From positions 1 through 21,648 of the forward strand of contig CALVIA010000007.1 of assembly GCA_944329255.1 (NCBI GenBank): DNA of 21,648 bases, given 5' to 3'. The DNA comes from an uncultured Bacilli bacterium (GTDB lineage Bacteria > Bacillota_I > Bacilli_A > RF39 > UBA660). Position 1 is the stretch's first letter; each line of letters begins with the position of its first letter. The notes beneath the pieces were generated by a model. That model saw only the letters and a list, made by a program, of their open reading frames with translations. It was not told the DNA's origin and did not search any database. A program made the translations under genes and the position numbers. Below, piece by piece: positions 1 to 7,380 of this stretch.

Positions 1-923
1 TTAATATTTTTAATATTATTTAATTTTGCATTATATACTGCATCTATAATAGCTTCTTTTGTTATTTCTATACCTACAATTTTATTGCACTTATCGCCTA
101 CATATATTCCAATTGAACCAACGCCACAATATAAATCTAAAATATTTTCATTTTTGTTTATATTATCTTTTATATAATCGTATAACTTAATAGTCATATT
201 TGTATTTTTTTGAAAAAAAGATTTATTTGAAATTTCATATTTTATGTTTTTTAAATGTATGGTGCATTTTTCTTTGCCATCAATAAAATTATTATTTATA
301 TATAGAGAATGATAATTTACATATTTTTTAAATTCTTTAATTAATATAAAATTATCTGATTCAATATTAATCATAATTTGATCATATGATTTAATACTTA
401 TTCTTTTTATATTATTATTTGGATATTTACTTAAAAATAATTTTATATCTTTAATGGTTTTATTTATTATTTCACTTGCTATTAAACATGAATTTATATC
501 TATAATCTGATTGGTTTTATTTTTATAAAAACCTATTTTATCTTTCTCAACAGATAATGTAATATGATTTCTATAATTATATTCATTATCGTATTCTATT
601 TTTAAATTATTAATTTCTATATTACATATATGCTTAAAATTATTTTTTACTTTATCAATTTTAAAATTTAATTGATATTTATATATTTGATGCATTAAAT
701 TACAACCACCACATTCATAGTAATACTGACATAATGGTTCTTTTCTTTCTATACTTTTTTTTAAAATTTCCGTGTAATTTGCATAATTATATTTTTTATT
801 TTTTTTGATAATATTTAAATTAATTACATCTCCTTTTAATGTAAATGGTACAAAAGTTATTATTCCATTTATTTTAGTTATACCTTCCCCTTCATTATTT
901 TGACCAATAATATTTGAATACAT
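1..923 (-). CDS. rlmD: 23S rRNA (uracil-5-)-methyltransferase, TrmA/RlmD family (3' end outside window)
   Basis: Read from ATG at 923 down to the window edge; about 307 codons are present and the C-terminus is missing. The family makes 5-methyluridine in rRNA or tRNA with S-adenosylmethionine. Seen: a short N-terminal stretch with TRAM-like spacing (about residues 1-60), four cysteines that fit the [4Fe-4S] cluster (C65, C71 and C74 in CQYYYECGGC, plus C146), the YRNHITLSV segment, and the SAM-binding motif LDLYCGVGSIGIYVG. The catalytic Cys/Pro region expected near the C-terminus lies beyond position 1. The start is supported by an AAGGTGAT Shine-Dalgarno site 6 bases upstream and a good promoter in front. 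TrmA, RlmC, RlmD and RlmCD cannot be told apart here; RlmD/RlmCD is likeliest in Firmicutes. Confidence 0.88.
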   Translation of the reverse strand, partial: MYSNIIGQNNEGEGITKINGIITFVPFTLKGDVINLNIIKKNKKYNYANYTEILKKSIERKEPLCQYYYECGGCNLMHQIYKYQLNFKIDKVKNNFKHICNIEINNLKIEYDNEYNYRNHITLSVEKDKIGFYKNKTNQIIDINSCLIASEIINKTIKDIKLFLSKYPNNNIKRISIKSYDQIMINIESDNFILIKEFKKYVNYHSLYINNNFIDGKEKCTIHLKNIKYEISNKSFFQKNTNMTIKLYDYIKDNINKNENILDLYCGVGSIGIYVGDKCNKIVGIEITKEAIIDAVYNAKLNNIKNI

Positions 924-942
924 AAGTTATATCACCTTCTTT

Positions 943-972
943 ATTATAGCATATTTATTCATTTATTGTTAA
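943..972 (-). promoter_or_regulatory. sigma-A-type promoter of the RNA methyltransferase gene
   Basis: On the minus strand, TTAACA (967-972) is followed by an 18-base spacer and TATAAT (943-948). The base triplet before the -10 box is TGC, giving an extended -10. The predicted start lies about 7 bases further on, next to the Shine-Dalgarno site of the methyltransferase gene. Confidence 0.6.
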
Positions 973-991
973 TAATAAAAATGGTGATTTT

Positions 992-2413
992 ATGTTTAAT
1001 AAAATAATAAATAATCTTTCAAAAAATCCTGATTTTGTTGTAAAAAAAATTAATATAAAAGGTGAATATATTATTTTATTATTTTTTGAAACGTTATGTG
1101 ATACTAAAAACATTAATGACTTTTTGTTAAAACCTTTAAGTGAAATAAATAATAATAATAAATCACTATTATTTGATTTTAAAAATTTAATAGAAAAATA
1201 TATTCCGTCTTTTAAAGTTAATGAAATTAAAAATTATAATGATACAATTTTTAACTTATATAATGGATTTGTAATATTATTTTTTAGATCCAACTGTTAT
1301 TCGCTAGAATTTAGAAAACAATTAGATAGTGGTATTGGAAGTAGTGAAAATGAAAAATCAATAAAAGGTCCTAAGGATTCATTCACTGAAAATTATCAAA
1401 CTAATATTGGATTAATAAGAAAAAGAATTAAAAATAATGAATTGGTATTAAAAGAAATTGTAATAGGAAAAAGAAGTAATACTAAAGTTGGAATATTATA
1501 TGTAAATGATATTGCTAATGAAAAATTAATAAAAAAAATTGTTAATAAAATTAATAAAATAAATATTGATAGTATTCCTGATAGTAATTACATTTATGAA
1601 TATATAAGTAATAATAAATCTTTGTTCCCAAATGTTATAACTACTGAAAGACCGGATTATGTATCTTACAAGTTATTAAATGGAAAAATATGTATTGTTG
1701 TAGAAAATACACCATCTGTTTTACTTTTACCAGCTTTTTTTATCGAATTTTTTCATACTATGGATGATTATTATCAAAATAATATTAATGCCTTTTATAT
1801 GAGAATTATAAGATTATTTGCTTTTATAATTACTGTTATGTTACCAGGTATTTATATTGCTTTAATAACATATAATCATGAAATAATACCACCTAGTTTA
1901 ATTGTAAATTTTGCTATGCAGAAAGATGGTGTTCCATTTCCTACTGTTATAGAGGCTTTAGTAATGAATGTTACATTTGAAATTTTAAGAGAAACTGATT
2001 TGCGAACTCCTTCAAAATTAGGAAGTGCTTTATCAATAGTTGGTGCTTTAGTTTTAGGAGATGCTGCTGTTCAAGCTGGACTAGTAAGTCCAATTATGGT
2101 TATTGTTATTGCAATAACATCAATAAGTGAGTTAATTTTTAGTACAAATGAAGTTGGAAATAGTGTTAAAATTTGGAGATTAATATTTATTGCTTTTGCT
2201 GGTTTTTCTGGAATATTAGGTGTCTTCATTGCCTTTATATTGCTTGTTGGTGAATTGTGTAGTATTAATTCATTTGATATTCCATATATGTATCCTACTA
2301 GTCCATTTAATTTAAAAGATCAAGAAAATAATATTATTTTGTCAAATAATTATAAAATGAAATTTAGAAATAAATTAACATCATTTAAAAATATTAAAAG
2401 AGGTGAATTATGA
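992..2413 (+). CDS. gerAA: spore germination protein GerAA family (germinant receptor A subunit)
   Basis: A subunit of a GerA-type germinant receptor in the inner membrane of the spore, which senses nutrients and triggers germination. 473 residues is the normal family length. The soluble N-terminal half holds the conserved segment GPKDSFTENYQTNIGLIRKR (about 124-143) and TERPDYVSYKLLNGKICIVV; this is followed by TPSVLLLPAFFIEFF and DDYY (about 240-262). The C-terminal half has four to five membrane segments (about 268-425) with the conserved PPSLIVNFAMQKDGVPFPTV loop and the GSALSIVGALVLGDAAVQAG segment. The start ATG follows a GGTGAT ribosome site. The stop overlaps the gerAC start by four bases (ATGA), so translation is coupled. 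Expression in the forespore by sigma-G is expected from the family but a convincing sigma-G promoter was not found. Confidence 0.95.
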   Translation: MFNKIINNLSKNPDFVVKKINIKGEYIILLFFETLCDTKNINDFLLKPLSEINNNNKSLLFDFKNLIEKYIPSFKVNEIKNYNDTIFNLYNGFVILFFRSNCYSLEFRKQLDSGIGSSENEKSIKGPKDSFTENYQTNIGLIRKRIKNNELVLKEIVIGKRSNTKVGILYVNDIANEKLIKKIVNKINKINIDSIPDSNYIYEYISNNKSLFPNVITTERPDYVSYKLLNGKICIVVENTPSVLLLPAFFIEFFHTMDDYYQNNINAFYMRIIRLFAFIITVMLPGIYIALITYNHEIIPPSLIVNFAMQKDGVPFPTVIEALVMNVTFEILRETDLRTPSKLGSALSIVGALVLGDAAVQAGLVSPIMVIVIAITSISELIFSTNEVGNSVKIWRLIFIAFAGFSGILGVFIAFILLVGELCSINSFDIPYMYPTSPFNLKDQENNIILSNNYKMKFRNKLTSFKNIKRGEL

Positions 2414-3534
2414 AAAGAATATTAATTTTACTTTTTTCATTATTTGTATTGACAGGATGTTCAGACTATAGAGAACTTACTGATATGGCTATTGCTTCCT
2501 CAATTGGTTTAGATATAAAAGATGGTAATTATAATGTTATAGTTCATGTATTAGACGCCAAAAAAACTGGAGAAAAAGATGTTTCGCCAAATATAAAAAT
2601 ATATGAATCATCTGGTAAAACTCTTCACGAGGCATTAAGAAAAATAGTGTTGGAGTCCCCTCAAAAATTATACGTTGGCCATTTAAATTCTTTTGTTATT
2701 TCAGAATCATTTGCAAAAGAAGGTATTTCAAAAATTTTTGATTTTATTTTAAGAGATTCAGAAGTAGAAAAAAGTTTTAATCTTATGGTAACAAAAAATA
2801 ATATTAATGAAATAATGAACATTAACAATTCTGATTCAAATGTTCCTTTGCAAGACATTTCAAAGAGTATTGATTTATCAACAAACATAGAAGGAAGTAC
2901 AAGTAGTATAACTTTTGATAGGTTTATAGAATCAGTAATGAAAATTGGAATTGATCCTGTTTTACCAGTAATTTTAATTAAAGATGAAGACGATAAAAAA
3001 ACTATTTCTTTAGATGAACAAAACGCAATTTTTAAAGATGATAAATTAGTTTCTTATTTAAATAAAGATAATACTTTTATATATAATTTATTGAATAATA
3101 ATTTATCTTCATCAGTTTTTTCATTTAAATGTGATAAAAATGATTATGGTAGTATTGAAATACTTGATTATAGTTCAAACTATTATTATGATTTTGATTT
3201 AAATAAAATAATAACTGAAGTAGATATTGTATCAGGTTTGTCAGAATTAAATTGCAATATGAATATAGAAAATAACAAAATCATGGATGAAATAGAAAAG
3301 AAAATAAAAAATGAATTATCAGAAAATATTAATAATTTTTTTAATGAAATTAAAAAAAGTGAATCAGATATTCTTGGGATTGAACAATATATATATAGAA
3401 ATAATTATTTATTTTATGAAAAAAACAAAAATAATATTTCTGAACTTTTATCAAATTCAGAAATAGATTTAAATTTGAATATTACTATTGAACAAATTGG
3501 TTCATTAAAGAAAGGAAATGAAAAAATTGATTGA
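2410..3534 (+). CDS. gerAC: spore germination lipoprotein GerAC family (germinant receptor C subunit)
   Basis: Lipoprotein subunit of the germinant receptor. A short signal peptide ends in the lipobox LTGC, with the lipid-modified Cys at residue 17. It is followed by the family's N-terminal pattern (YRELTDMAIASSIGLDI), related to the common Ger(x)C start. 374 residues matches the family. The middle region is poorly conserved, and the C-terminal domain (about 200-374) has the long charged helix and IEQIG end that suit GerAC domain 3. The gene overlaps gerAA by four bases and has an AGAGGTGA ribosome site inside the end of gerAA. It also overlaps the annotated gerAB start by 17 bases. The order A-C-B differs from the A-B-C order of the Bacillus subtilis gerA operon. 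Confidence 0.92.
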   Translation: MKRILILLFSLFVLTGCSDYRELTDMAIASSIGLDIKDGNYNVIVHVLDAKKTGEKDVSPNIKIYESSGKTLHEALRKIVLESPQKLYVGHLNSFVISESFAKEGISKIFDFILRDSEVEKSFNLMVTKNNINEIMNINNSDSNVPLQDISKSIDLSTNIEGSTSSITFDRFIESVMKIGIDPVLPVILIKDEDDKKTISLDEQNAIFKDDKLVSYLNKDNTFIYNLLNNNLSSSVFSFKCDKNDYGSIEILDYSSNYYYDFDLNKIITEVDIVSGLSELNCNMNIENNKIMDEIEKKIKNELSENINNFFNEIKKSESDILGIEQYIYRNNYLFYEKNKNNISELLSNSEIDLNLNITIEQIGSLKKGNEKID

Positions 3535-4576
3535 AAAATATAATAATAAATATATTGGTATATTAGAATATTTTACACTTGTAGTTTTTTTATCAAGAAG
3601 TTTTTTTAATGGAATTGGATTTCAAAAAATATTATCTATTTCTAAACAGGATACATGGATTGTTATAATAACTAGTCTTGTTTTTGGAATTTTCTTTATG
3701 GGTATGATTTATTTATTTAATAAAAAAAATATATTAGAATCTAATAATAAAGTTATAAATTTTATTTTGTTAATATTTGTAATTGTGTCTTTTATGATAA
3801 TTTTAAATGATTTTGTTACATTTGCGTCTTTAAAATATTTATTTGAAACATCAAATTATTTTATAGCATTTTTAATATTATTTCCTTCTTTATATATTGT
3901 AAATAAAGGAATAGAAACAATTGGTAGAACTTCATTATTTATGTTTTTTATTAGTATTTTACTATTTATGATTAATTGTATTGTTTTGTTTAAATATATA
4001 GATTTTAATAATTTAAAACCAATGTTAGTACTTTCTAATAATAACTTTTTTTCTTCATTAATACATGCAATAATCTATACTATATCCCCTATTTTAATAT
4101 TAAATATAATTCCTAAAAATAATTGTAAAAAAATCAATTTATGTTTTATATTTGGATATATAATTTCTACATTATCTATTTTAATAATATTTTTTTATAT
4201 AACTACTGTATATAATTATAAGTATATGGATCTTTTTAATTATCCTGCTTATTTTATATTAAAAAAAGCTGAGTATAAATTGATTGCAAATGGTGGTAAT
4301 GTTTTATCGTTATTTTTTATAATTGATTATTTCTTTACAATAACTATTTATTTATATTTAATAAAATATATTTCTATTAAAATATTTAATTATAAAAATA
4401 ATATTTTTTATTATGCAATTATTATTATTTGTAGTTTTTTATCAATAATATTATTAAGTAACATTATAATAAAAAATATAATTTTAAATAATATTTTAAT
4501 ATATTTATTGGGATTTTTTATGTGTTTTTATATATTAATATTATATAAAAAGAAACTTAAAAAAATAAAAAAATAA
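3518..4576 (+). CDS. gerAB: spore germination protein GerAB family (germinant receptor B subunit, amino acid permease fold)
   Basis: Integral membrane B subunit of the germinant receptor, a member of the amino acid/polyamine/organocation permease fold that is thought to bind germinant. 352 residues is close to the usual 360-370. About ten hydrophobic segments span the whole length. The first (residues 14-33, ending FFNGIG) and second (about 45-66) are the most family-like. Identification rests on topology plus operon position after gerAA and gerAC, since GerAB sequences diverge strongly. The start is uncertain: the AAAGGA ribosome site ends only two bases before the ATG at 3518, while a TTG at 3527 would have better spacing. 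The gene converges with the glycosylase gene, leaving eight bases between stops. Confidence 0.88.
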   Translation: MKKLIEKYNNKYIGILEYFTLVVFLSRSFFNGIGFQKILSISKQDTWIVIITSLVFGIFFMGMIYLFNKKNILESNNKVINFILLIFVIVSFMIILNDFVTFASLKYLFETSNYFIAFLILFPSLYIVNKGIETIGRTSLFMFFISILLFMINCIVLFKYIDFNNLKPMLVLSNNNFFSSLIHAIIYTISPILILNIIPKNNCKKINLCFIFGYIISTLSILIIFFYITTVYNYKYMDLFNYPAYFILKKAEYKLIANGGNVLSLFFIIDYFFTITIYLYLIKYISIKIFNYKNNIFYYAIIIICSFLSIILLSNIIIKNIILNNILIYLLGFFMCFYILILYKKKLKKIKK

Positions 4577-4597
4577 AAATGTAATTATTTTTTATTT
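4563..4597. terminator. AT-only hairpin between convergent gerAB and glycosylase genes
   Basis: Arms 4563-4574 and 4587-4597 pair almost perfectly as A/T only, with one bulged base, around a 12-base loop. The sequence is U-rich after the stem when read on the minus strand. It overlaps both stop codons and could serve both genes, but a stem with no G-C pair is weak. Confidence 0.3.
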
Positions 4598-5403
4598 CTA
4601 CTTGAATGATAAATATATTGAATAACTATTCCAGAGTAATTGCCATATTTATTTTTAGTATAATCTTCTATTTCTTTAATGCTATTTAAATTATAGTTTT
4701 CTTTCATATATTTTTTTACCCATGTATCAATTGGAAAAACATCAAATCTTTTAAAAGCAAATAAGAGTATACATGAAGCAACTTTAATTCCTATTCCTTT
4801 ATATTTCATTAAATAATTTAAGGCTTTTTCTGTATTTAAGGAATCTATATATGTTATATCCTCTTCTTTTATATTATTTACGAAGTCGAAAATATATTTA
4901 CTTCTAAAACCTAATTTTAGATTTTTAAAATCTTCTATATTTAATTTTTTTAAATCCTCTAAATTTGGAAATAAAAAATAGTTTTTTCCTTCAAAATATA
5001 TTTTTTTTCCATATTTTTCACTCATTAAATTTACAGATTTTTGTATATTTTTTACAGTATTGTTAGAACTAATCATATATGAAATAATAGTTTCAAATTT
5101 TGGAGAATTAATTATTTTAAATCCATTACAATAATTTATAATTTCCTTAAGTTTTATATCGTTTTTCATTAGTGAATTATTAATTTCATTGTAATTTATA
5201 TTTAGCCCGAGATATGATTTTATTATTGAACATATATTTTCTTCGTTTGAGGAATATATATTTATAAAATCATTATCTATTTCTAGTCTAACTACTCTAT
5301 CATCTAAAATTAAAATATATCCATTATCTATTACTTCAAATCTAAATATTTGTCCGCAAGTAATTGTATCATTTAAATTAAAATCATTTTTAATTTTTAT
5401 CAT
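4585..5403 (-). CDS. ogg: 8-oxoguanine DNA glycosylase/AP lyase, OGG1 family
   Basis: Base-excision repair enzyme that removes 8-oxoguanine and nicks the abasic site. 272 residues. Seen: an N-terminal segment TCGQIFRFE (15-23) matching the OGG1 SGQ-FRW strand; SSNNTVKNI (112-120), the SSNNxxxRI signature of OGG1; a helix-hairpin-helix with YKGIGIKVASCILL (201-214), where K207 fits the catalytic lysine; and VFPIDTWVKK, where D226 fits the catalytic aspartate of the HhH-GPD motif. This is the human/clostridial-type OGG1, not the short archaeal AGOG or MutM. The start ATG overlaps the end of the upstream hydrolase gene by 14 bases, so the two are co-transcribed and probably coupled. Confidence 0.9.
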   Translation of the reverse strand: MIKIKNDFNLNDTITCGQIFRFEVIDNGYILILDDRVVRLEIDNDFINIYSSNEENICSIIKSYLGLNINYNEINNSLMKNDIKLKEIINYCNGFKIINSPKFETIISYMISSNNTVKNIQKSVNLMSEKYGKKIYFEGKNYFLFPNLEDLKKLNIEDFKNLKLGFRSKYIFDFVNNIKEEDITYIDSLNTEKALNYLMKYKGIGIKVASCILLFAFKRFDVFPIDTWVKKYMKENYNLNSIKEIEDYTKNKYGNYSGIVIQYIYHSSRNKK

Positions 5404-6088
5404 TTAAAAAATCCTTAATTAAATTTAAAATATATTCTATATTGTTACCATCTTTAAAAATATCATGTGTTATATTATCTATAACATATATATTTTTATT
5501 TTTACTTTTTAAACTTTCATATACATATTCACTACTTTTAACTGGAACTATATCATCGCTTGCACCTTGAATTATTAAAGTTTTACTATCAATTGAAGAT
5601 GGTAAATCATAAAATTTATTAACTAATTCCATAAATTCTTTTACAACAGATGAAGGAAATTTTATCATTCTTGAAAATACTTCTTCTTTTGAATATGTAT
5701 TAATTATTTTAGGACTATTTTTTATTACCGAAGACATTTTGAATTTATCATTTTCAAATGTTAAATATTTAAATGCAGGAGCTAACAATACTAATCTTTT
5801 AACATTTTCACTATATTTATAAGCTAGATACGATGCTAAAACTCCTCCCATACTATGCCCAACTACACTTATATCTTTATATTTATTGTCTATTAACATT
5901 TGTAAATGTTTTTCACAACTTTCTATCCATTTTTCTTTTTTAACTTTGCCATAAATAAGTTTTTCATGTCCTGGCAAAGTAAATGTATATACATCAAATC
6001 CATTTAATTCTAGGAAAAATGCTAATTTTTCTTGATCATATGTTCCCCCTGCAAATCCATGAATTATCAATACTGCTTTTTTTCTCAT
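5390..6088 (-). CDS. alpha/beta-hydrolase (carboxylesterase/lysophospholipase-like)
   Basis: Soluble serine hydrolase, 232 residues, of the small bacterial carboxylesterase type (Est30/monoacylglycerol-lipase-like). Seen: oxyanion-hole segment LIIHGFAGG (7-15), nucleophile elbow VVGHSMGG with Ser79, acid residue Asp179 in QGASDDIVP, and His208 in NITHDIF, so the triad is complete. The natural ester is unknown. There is no signal peptide. The gene follows the VTT membrane protein by 11 bases and overlaps the glycosylase gene. The start ATG is preceded by TTAGGAG. A lipid-related role next to a VTT-family protein is possible but is inference only. Confidence 0.88.
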   Translation of the reverse strand: MRKKAVLIIHGFAGGTYDQEKLAFFLELNGFDVYTFTLPGHEKLIYGKVKKEKWIESCEKHLQMLIDNKYKDISVVGHSMGGVLASYLAYKYSENVKRLVLLAPAFKYLTFENDKFKMSSVIKNSPKIINTYSKEEVFSRMIKFPSSVVKEFMELVNKFYDLPSSIDSKTLIIQGASDDIVPVKSSEYVYESLKSKNKNIYVIDNITHDIFKDGNNIEYILNLIKDFLNDKN

Positions 6089-6099
6089 ACTACATACTC

Positions 6100-6672
6100 C
6101 TAATCTAAATTTAATTTTTTATTTATTAATTTGCTAATCCCATATACCAATATAATTATAACAGAAATTTTTAATAATATAATTGGATTTTTAATTGATT
6201 CTATAAGTGAAGTACCTATGTATCCCCAAAATAAAATCATTGCTATTTTGCCTATAATTATTGAAAATATAAATTTTTTTAATGACATTTGAGAAATTCC
6301 ACTTACTATATTTACAAAAAATGCTGGTGTAAATGGAAGTGAAATGACTAATACTAAATTGCTAAATTTTATTTTATTAATTACTGATAAAAATTTATTA
6401 TAAAATTTATTGGTTTTTAATTTGTTATTTATTGGTTTTTTTAATATTTTTTTAAATAAAAAATATGAACATAAGCAACCAATTACACAAAATATCCATG
6501 ATATTAAAAATCCAAGTATATATCCATAATTTATAAACAATATTGTTATAAATAAAGATAAGGGAAGTATAGGCATAATTGATTCAACTACAATTAATAA
6601 ACAATTTAATATTATACCAGAATTACCTAAATTTTCAATTAAATTTATTATAAAATCATATATTGCATCCAT
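6100..6672 (-). CDS. VTT-domain (DedA/TVP38-like) membrane protein
   Basis: Polytopic membrane protein of 190 residues. The VTT (SNARE-associated/DedA) superfamily is linked to lipid flipping and membrane homeostasis. Seen: the E30-x3-P-x2-P pattern (ESIMPILP, 30-37) followed by a hydrophobic hairpin, a basic cytosolic loop (74-103), then PFTPAFFVNIVSG (113-125), which matches the second family motif of the re-entrant loop, and two C-terminal membrane segments (about 134-155 and 163-182). It is the first gene of a three-gene unit (VTT, hydrolase, glycosylase). The ribosome site AAGGAG is well placed and a near-consensus promoter lies just upstream. Confidence 0.85.
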   Translation of the reverse strand: MDAIYDFIINLIENLGNSGIILNCLLIVVESIMPILPLSLFITILFINYGYILGFLISWIFCVIGCLCSYFLFKKILKKPINNKLKTNKFYNKFLSVINKIKFSNLVLVISLPFTPAFFVNIVSGISQMSLKKFIFSIIIGKIAMILFWGYIGTSLIESIKNPIILLKISVIIILVYGISKLINKKLNLD

Positions 6673-6692
6673 AAATAACTCCTTACTTTTAT

Positions 6693-6721
6693 ATTATAAC
6701 CACATATTTAAAATCTAACAA
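6693..6721 (-). promoter_or_regulatory. sigma-A promoter of the VTT-hydrolase-glycosylase operon
   Basis: Minus strand: TTGTTA (6716-6721), 17-base spacer, TATAAT (6693-6698). Spacing is ideal and the -10 box is perfect. The start would fall near 6686, leaving a leader of about 14 bases that holds the AAGGAG ribosome site. Confidence 0.7.
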
Positions 6722-6735
6722 GATATATTAAAAAT

Positions 6736-6767
6736 AAAAAAATAAACACCATTTTGTTTATTTTTTT
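6736..6767 (-). terminator. Rho-independent terminator after the SOD-like gene
   Basis: Perfect 13-bp stem (6736-6748 with 6755-6767) around a six-base loop, with a long U-run inside and after the 3' arm on the minus strand. The 3' end of the SOD-like gene lies inside the stem. It is AT-rich with few G-C pairs, but it is long and perfect and also has a U-rich arm on the plus strand. Confidence 0.65.
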
Positions 6768-7336
6768 ATAATATATTCATAATTTAAATTATTTAAAAAA
6801 TCATCTATATATTTTTCTTTATCTATATTATATTTTAAATAATATGAATGTTCCCATAAATCCATTGCAATTAATGGTGTATATCCATACAAATAAGGAG
6901 TTTCGTTGTTTGAAAGATTAATTATGTTTAATTCGTTATTATTATCAATTACTAAAAAAGTAAAACCAGAACCAACTAATTTATTTGAAATATTTTTAAA
7001 TTCTAATTTAAAATTTAATAGTGATGTATATCTTTTTTCTATTATTTTTATAAAATCATAGAAATATTTATTATTTGAATTATTTGTTATGATGTTAAAA
7101 TATAGTTCATGATTTAATACGGCACCCAAATAATATAGTATATCATCTCTATCATTAAGATTAAATATATCTATCTTACTAATTAATTCTTTTTTGCTAT
7201 ATCTAAAGTCATAATCATTTTTTATTAAAAGTTCATTTAATTTTTTTAAATAACTTATATATAATTTTTTATGATAATAAATGCTTTTATCATCTAAATA
7301 AGAGTTTTTAATTATAATATTTTCTATTTTATACAT
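6758..7336 (-). CDS. divergent Fe/Mn superoxide dismutase-like protein
   Basis: From the ATG at 7336 the product is 192 residues; a TTG at 7363 would add nine. The C-terminal half clearly follows Fe/Mn-SOD: LNHELYF (H76 = second metal His), GSGFTFLVI (122-130), and AMDLWEHSYYLKY with D159 and H163 as ligands. The N-terminal helix has only YYHKKLYISYLKKLN; the first metal ligand His is either H22 after a one-residue shift or replaced by Tyr. The second-shell Gln of Mn-SOD (NQDSP) reads N144 (NNETP), the Fe-SOD Gln position is Ala, and the first Trp of GSGWAWL is Phe. The usual N-terminal LPPLPY segment is absent. Activity as a dismutase is therefore uncertain. No Shine-Dalgarno site precedes either start, unlike the neighbours. 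Confidence 0.8.
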   Translation of the reverse strand: MYKIENIIIKNSYLDDKSIYYHKKLYISYLKKLNELLIKNDYDFRYSKKELISKIDIFNLNDRDDILYYLGAVLNHELYFNIITNNSNNKYFYDFIKIIEKRYTSLLNFKLEFKNISNKLVGSGFTFLVIDNNNELNIINLSNNETPYLYGYTPLIAMDLWEHSYYLKYNIDKEKYIDDFLNNLNYEYIIKK

Positions 7337-7345
7337 AGTAATATA

Positions 7346-7380
7346 TATTAAAAAATAAAACAATATATTACTATTGTTTT
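7346..7380 (-). terminator. terminator after the pyrophosphatase gene
   Basis: On the minus strand a perfect 9-bp stem (7372-7380 with 7357-7365) and six-base loop are followed by ATTTTTT. It begins in the stop codon of the pyrophosphatase gene. Only one G-C pair per arm, so efficiency may be partial, which would let the SOD-like gene be reached by read-through. Confidence 0.5.

Noticed and set aside
949..977. Possible sigma-G promoter for gerAA (GCATA, 17 bases, AATAATA)
   Set aside because: The spacing fits, but the -10 lacks the leading C, and the start would fall inside the ribosome site, leaving almost no leader. In such AT-rich DNA this match is weak.
2661..2888. Minus-strand open frame of 75 codons inside gerAC
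   Set aside because: Shadow of gerAC; no ribosome site and no recognisable protein pattern.
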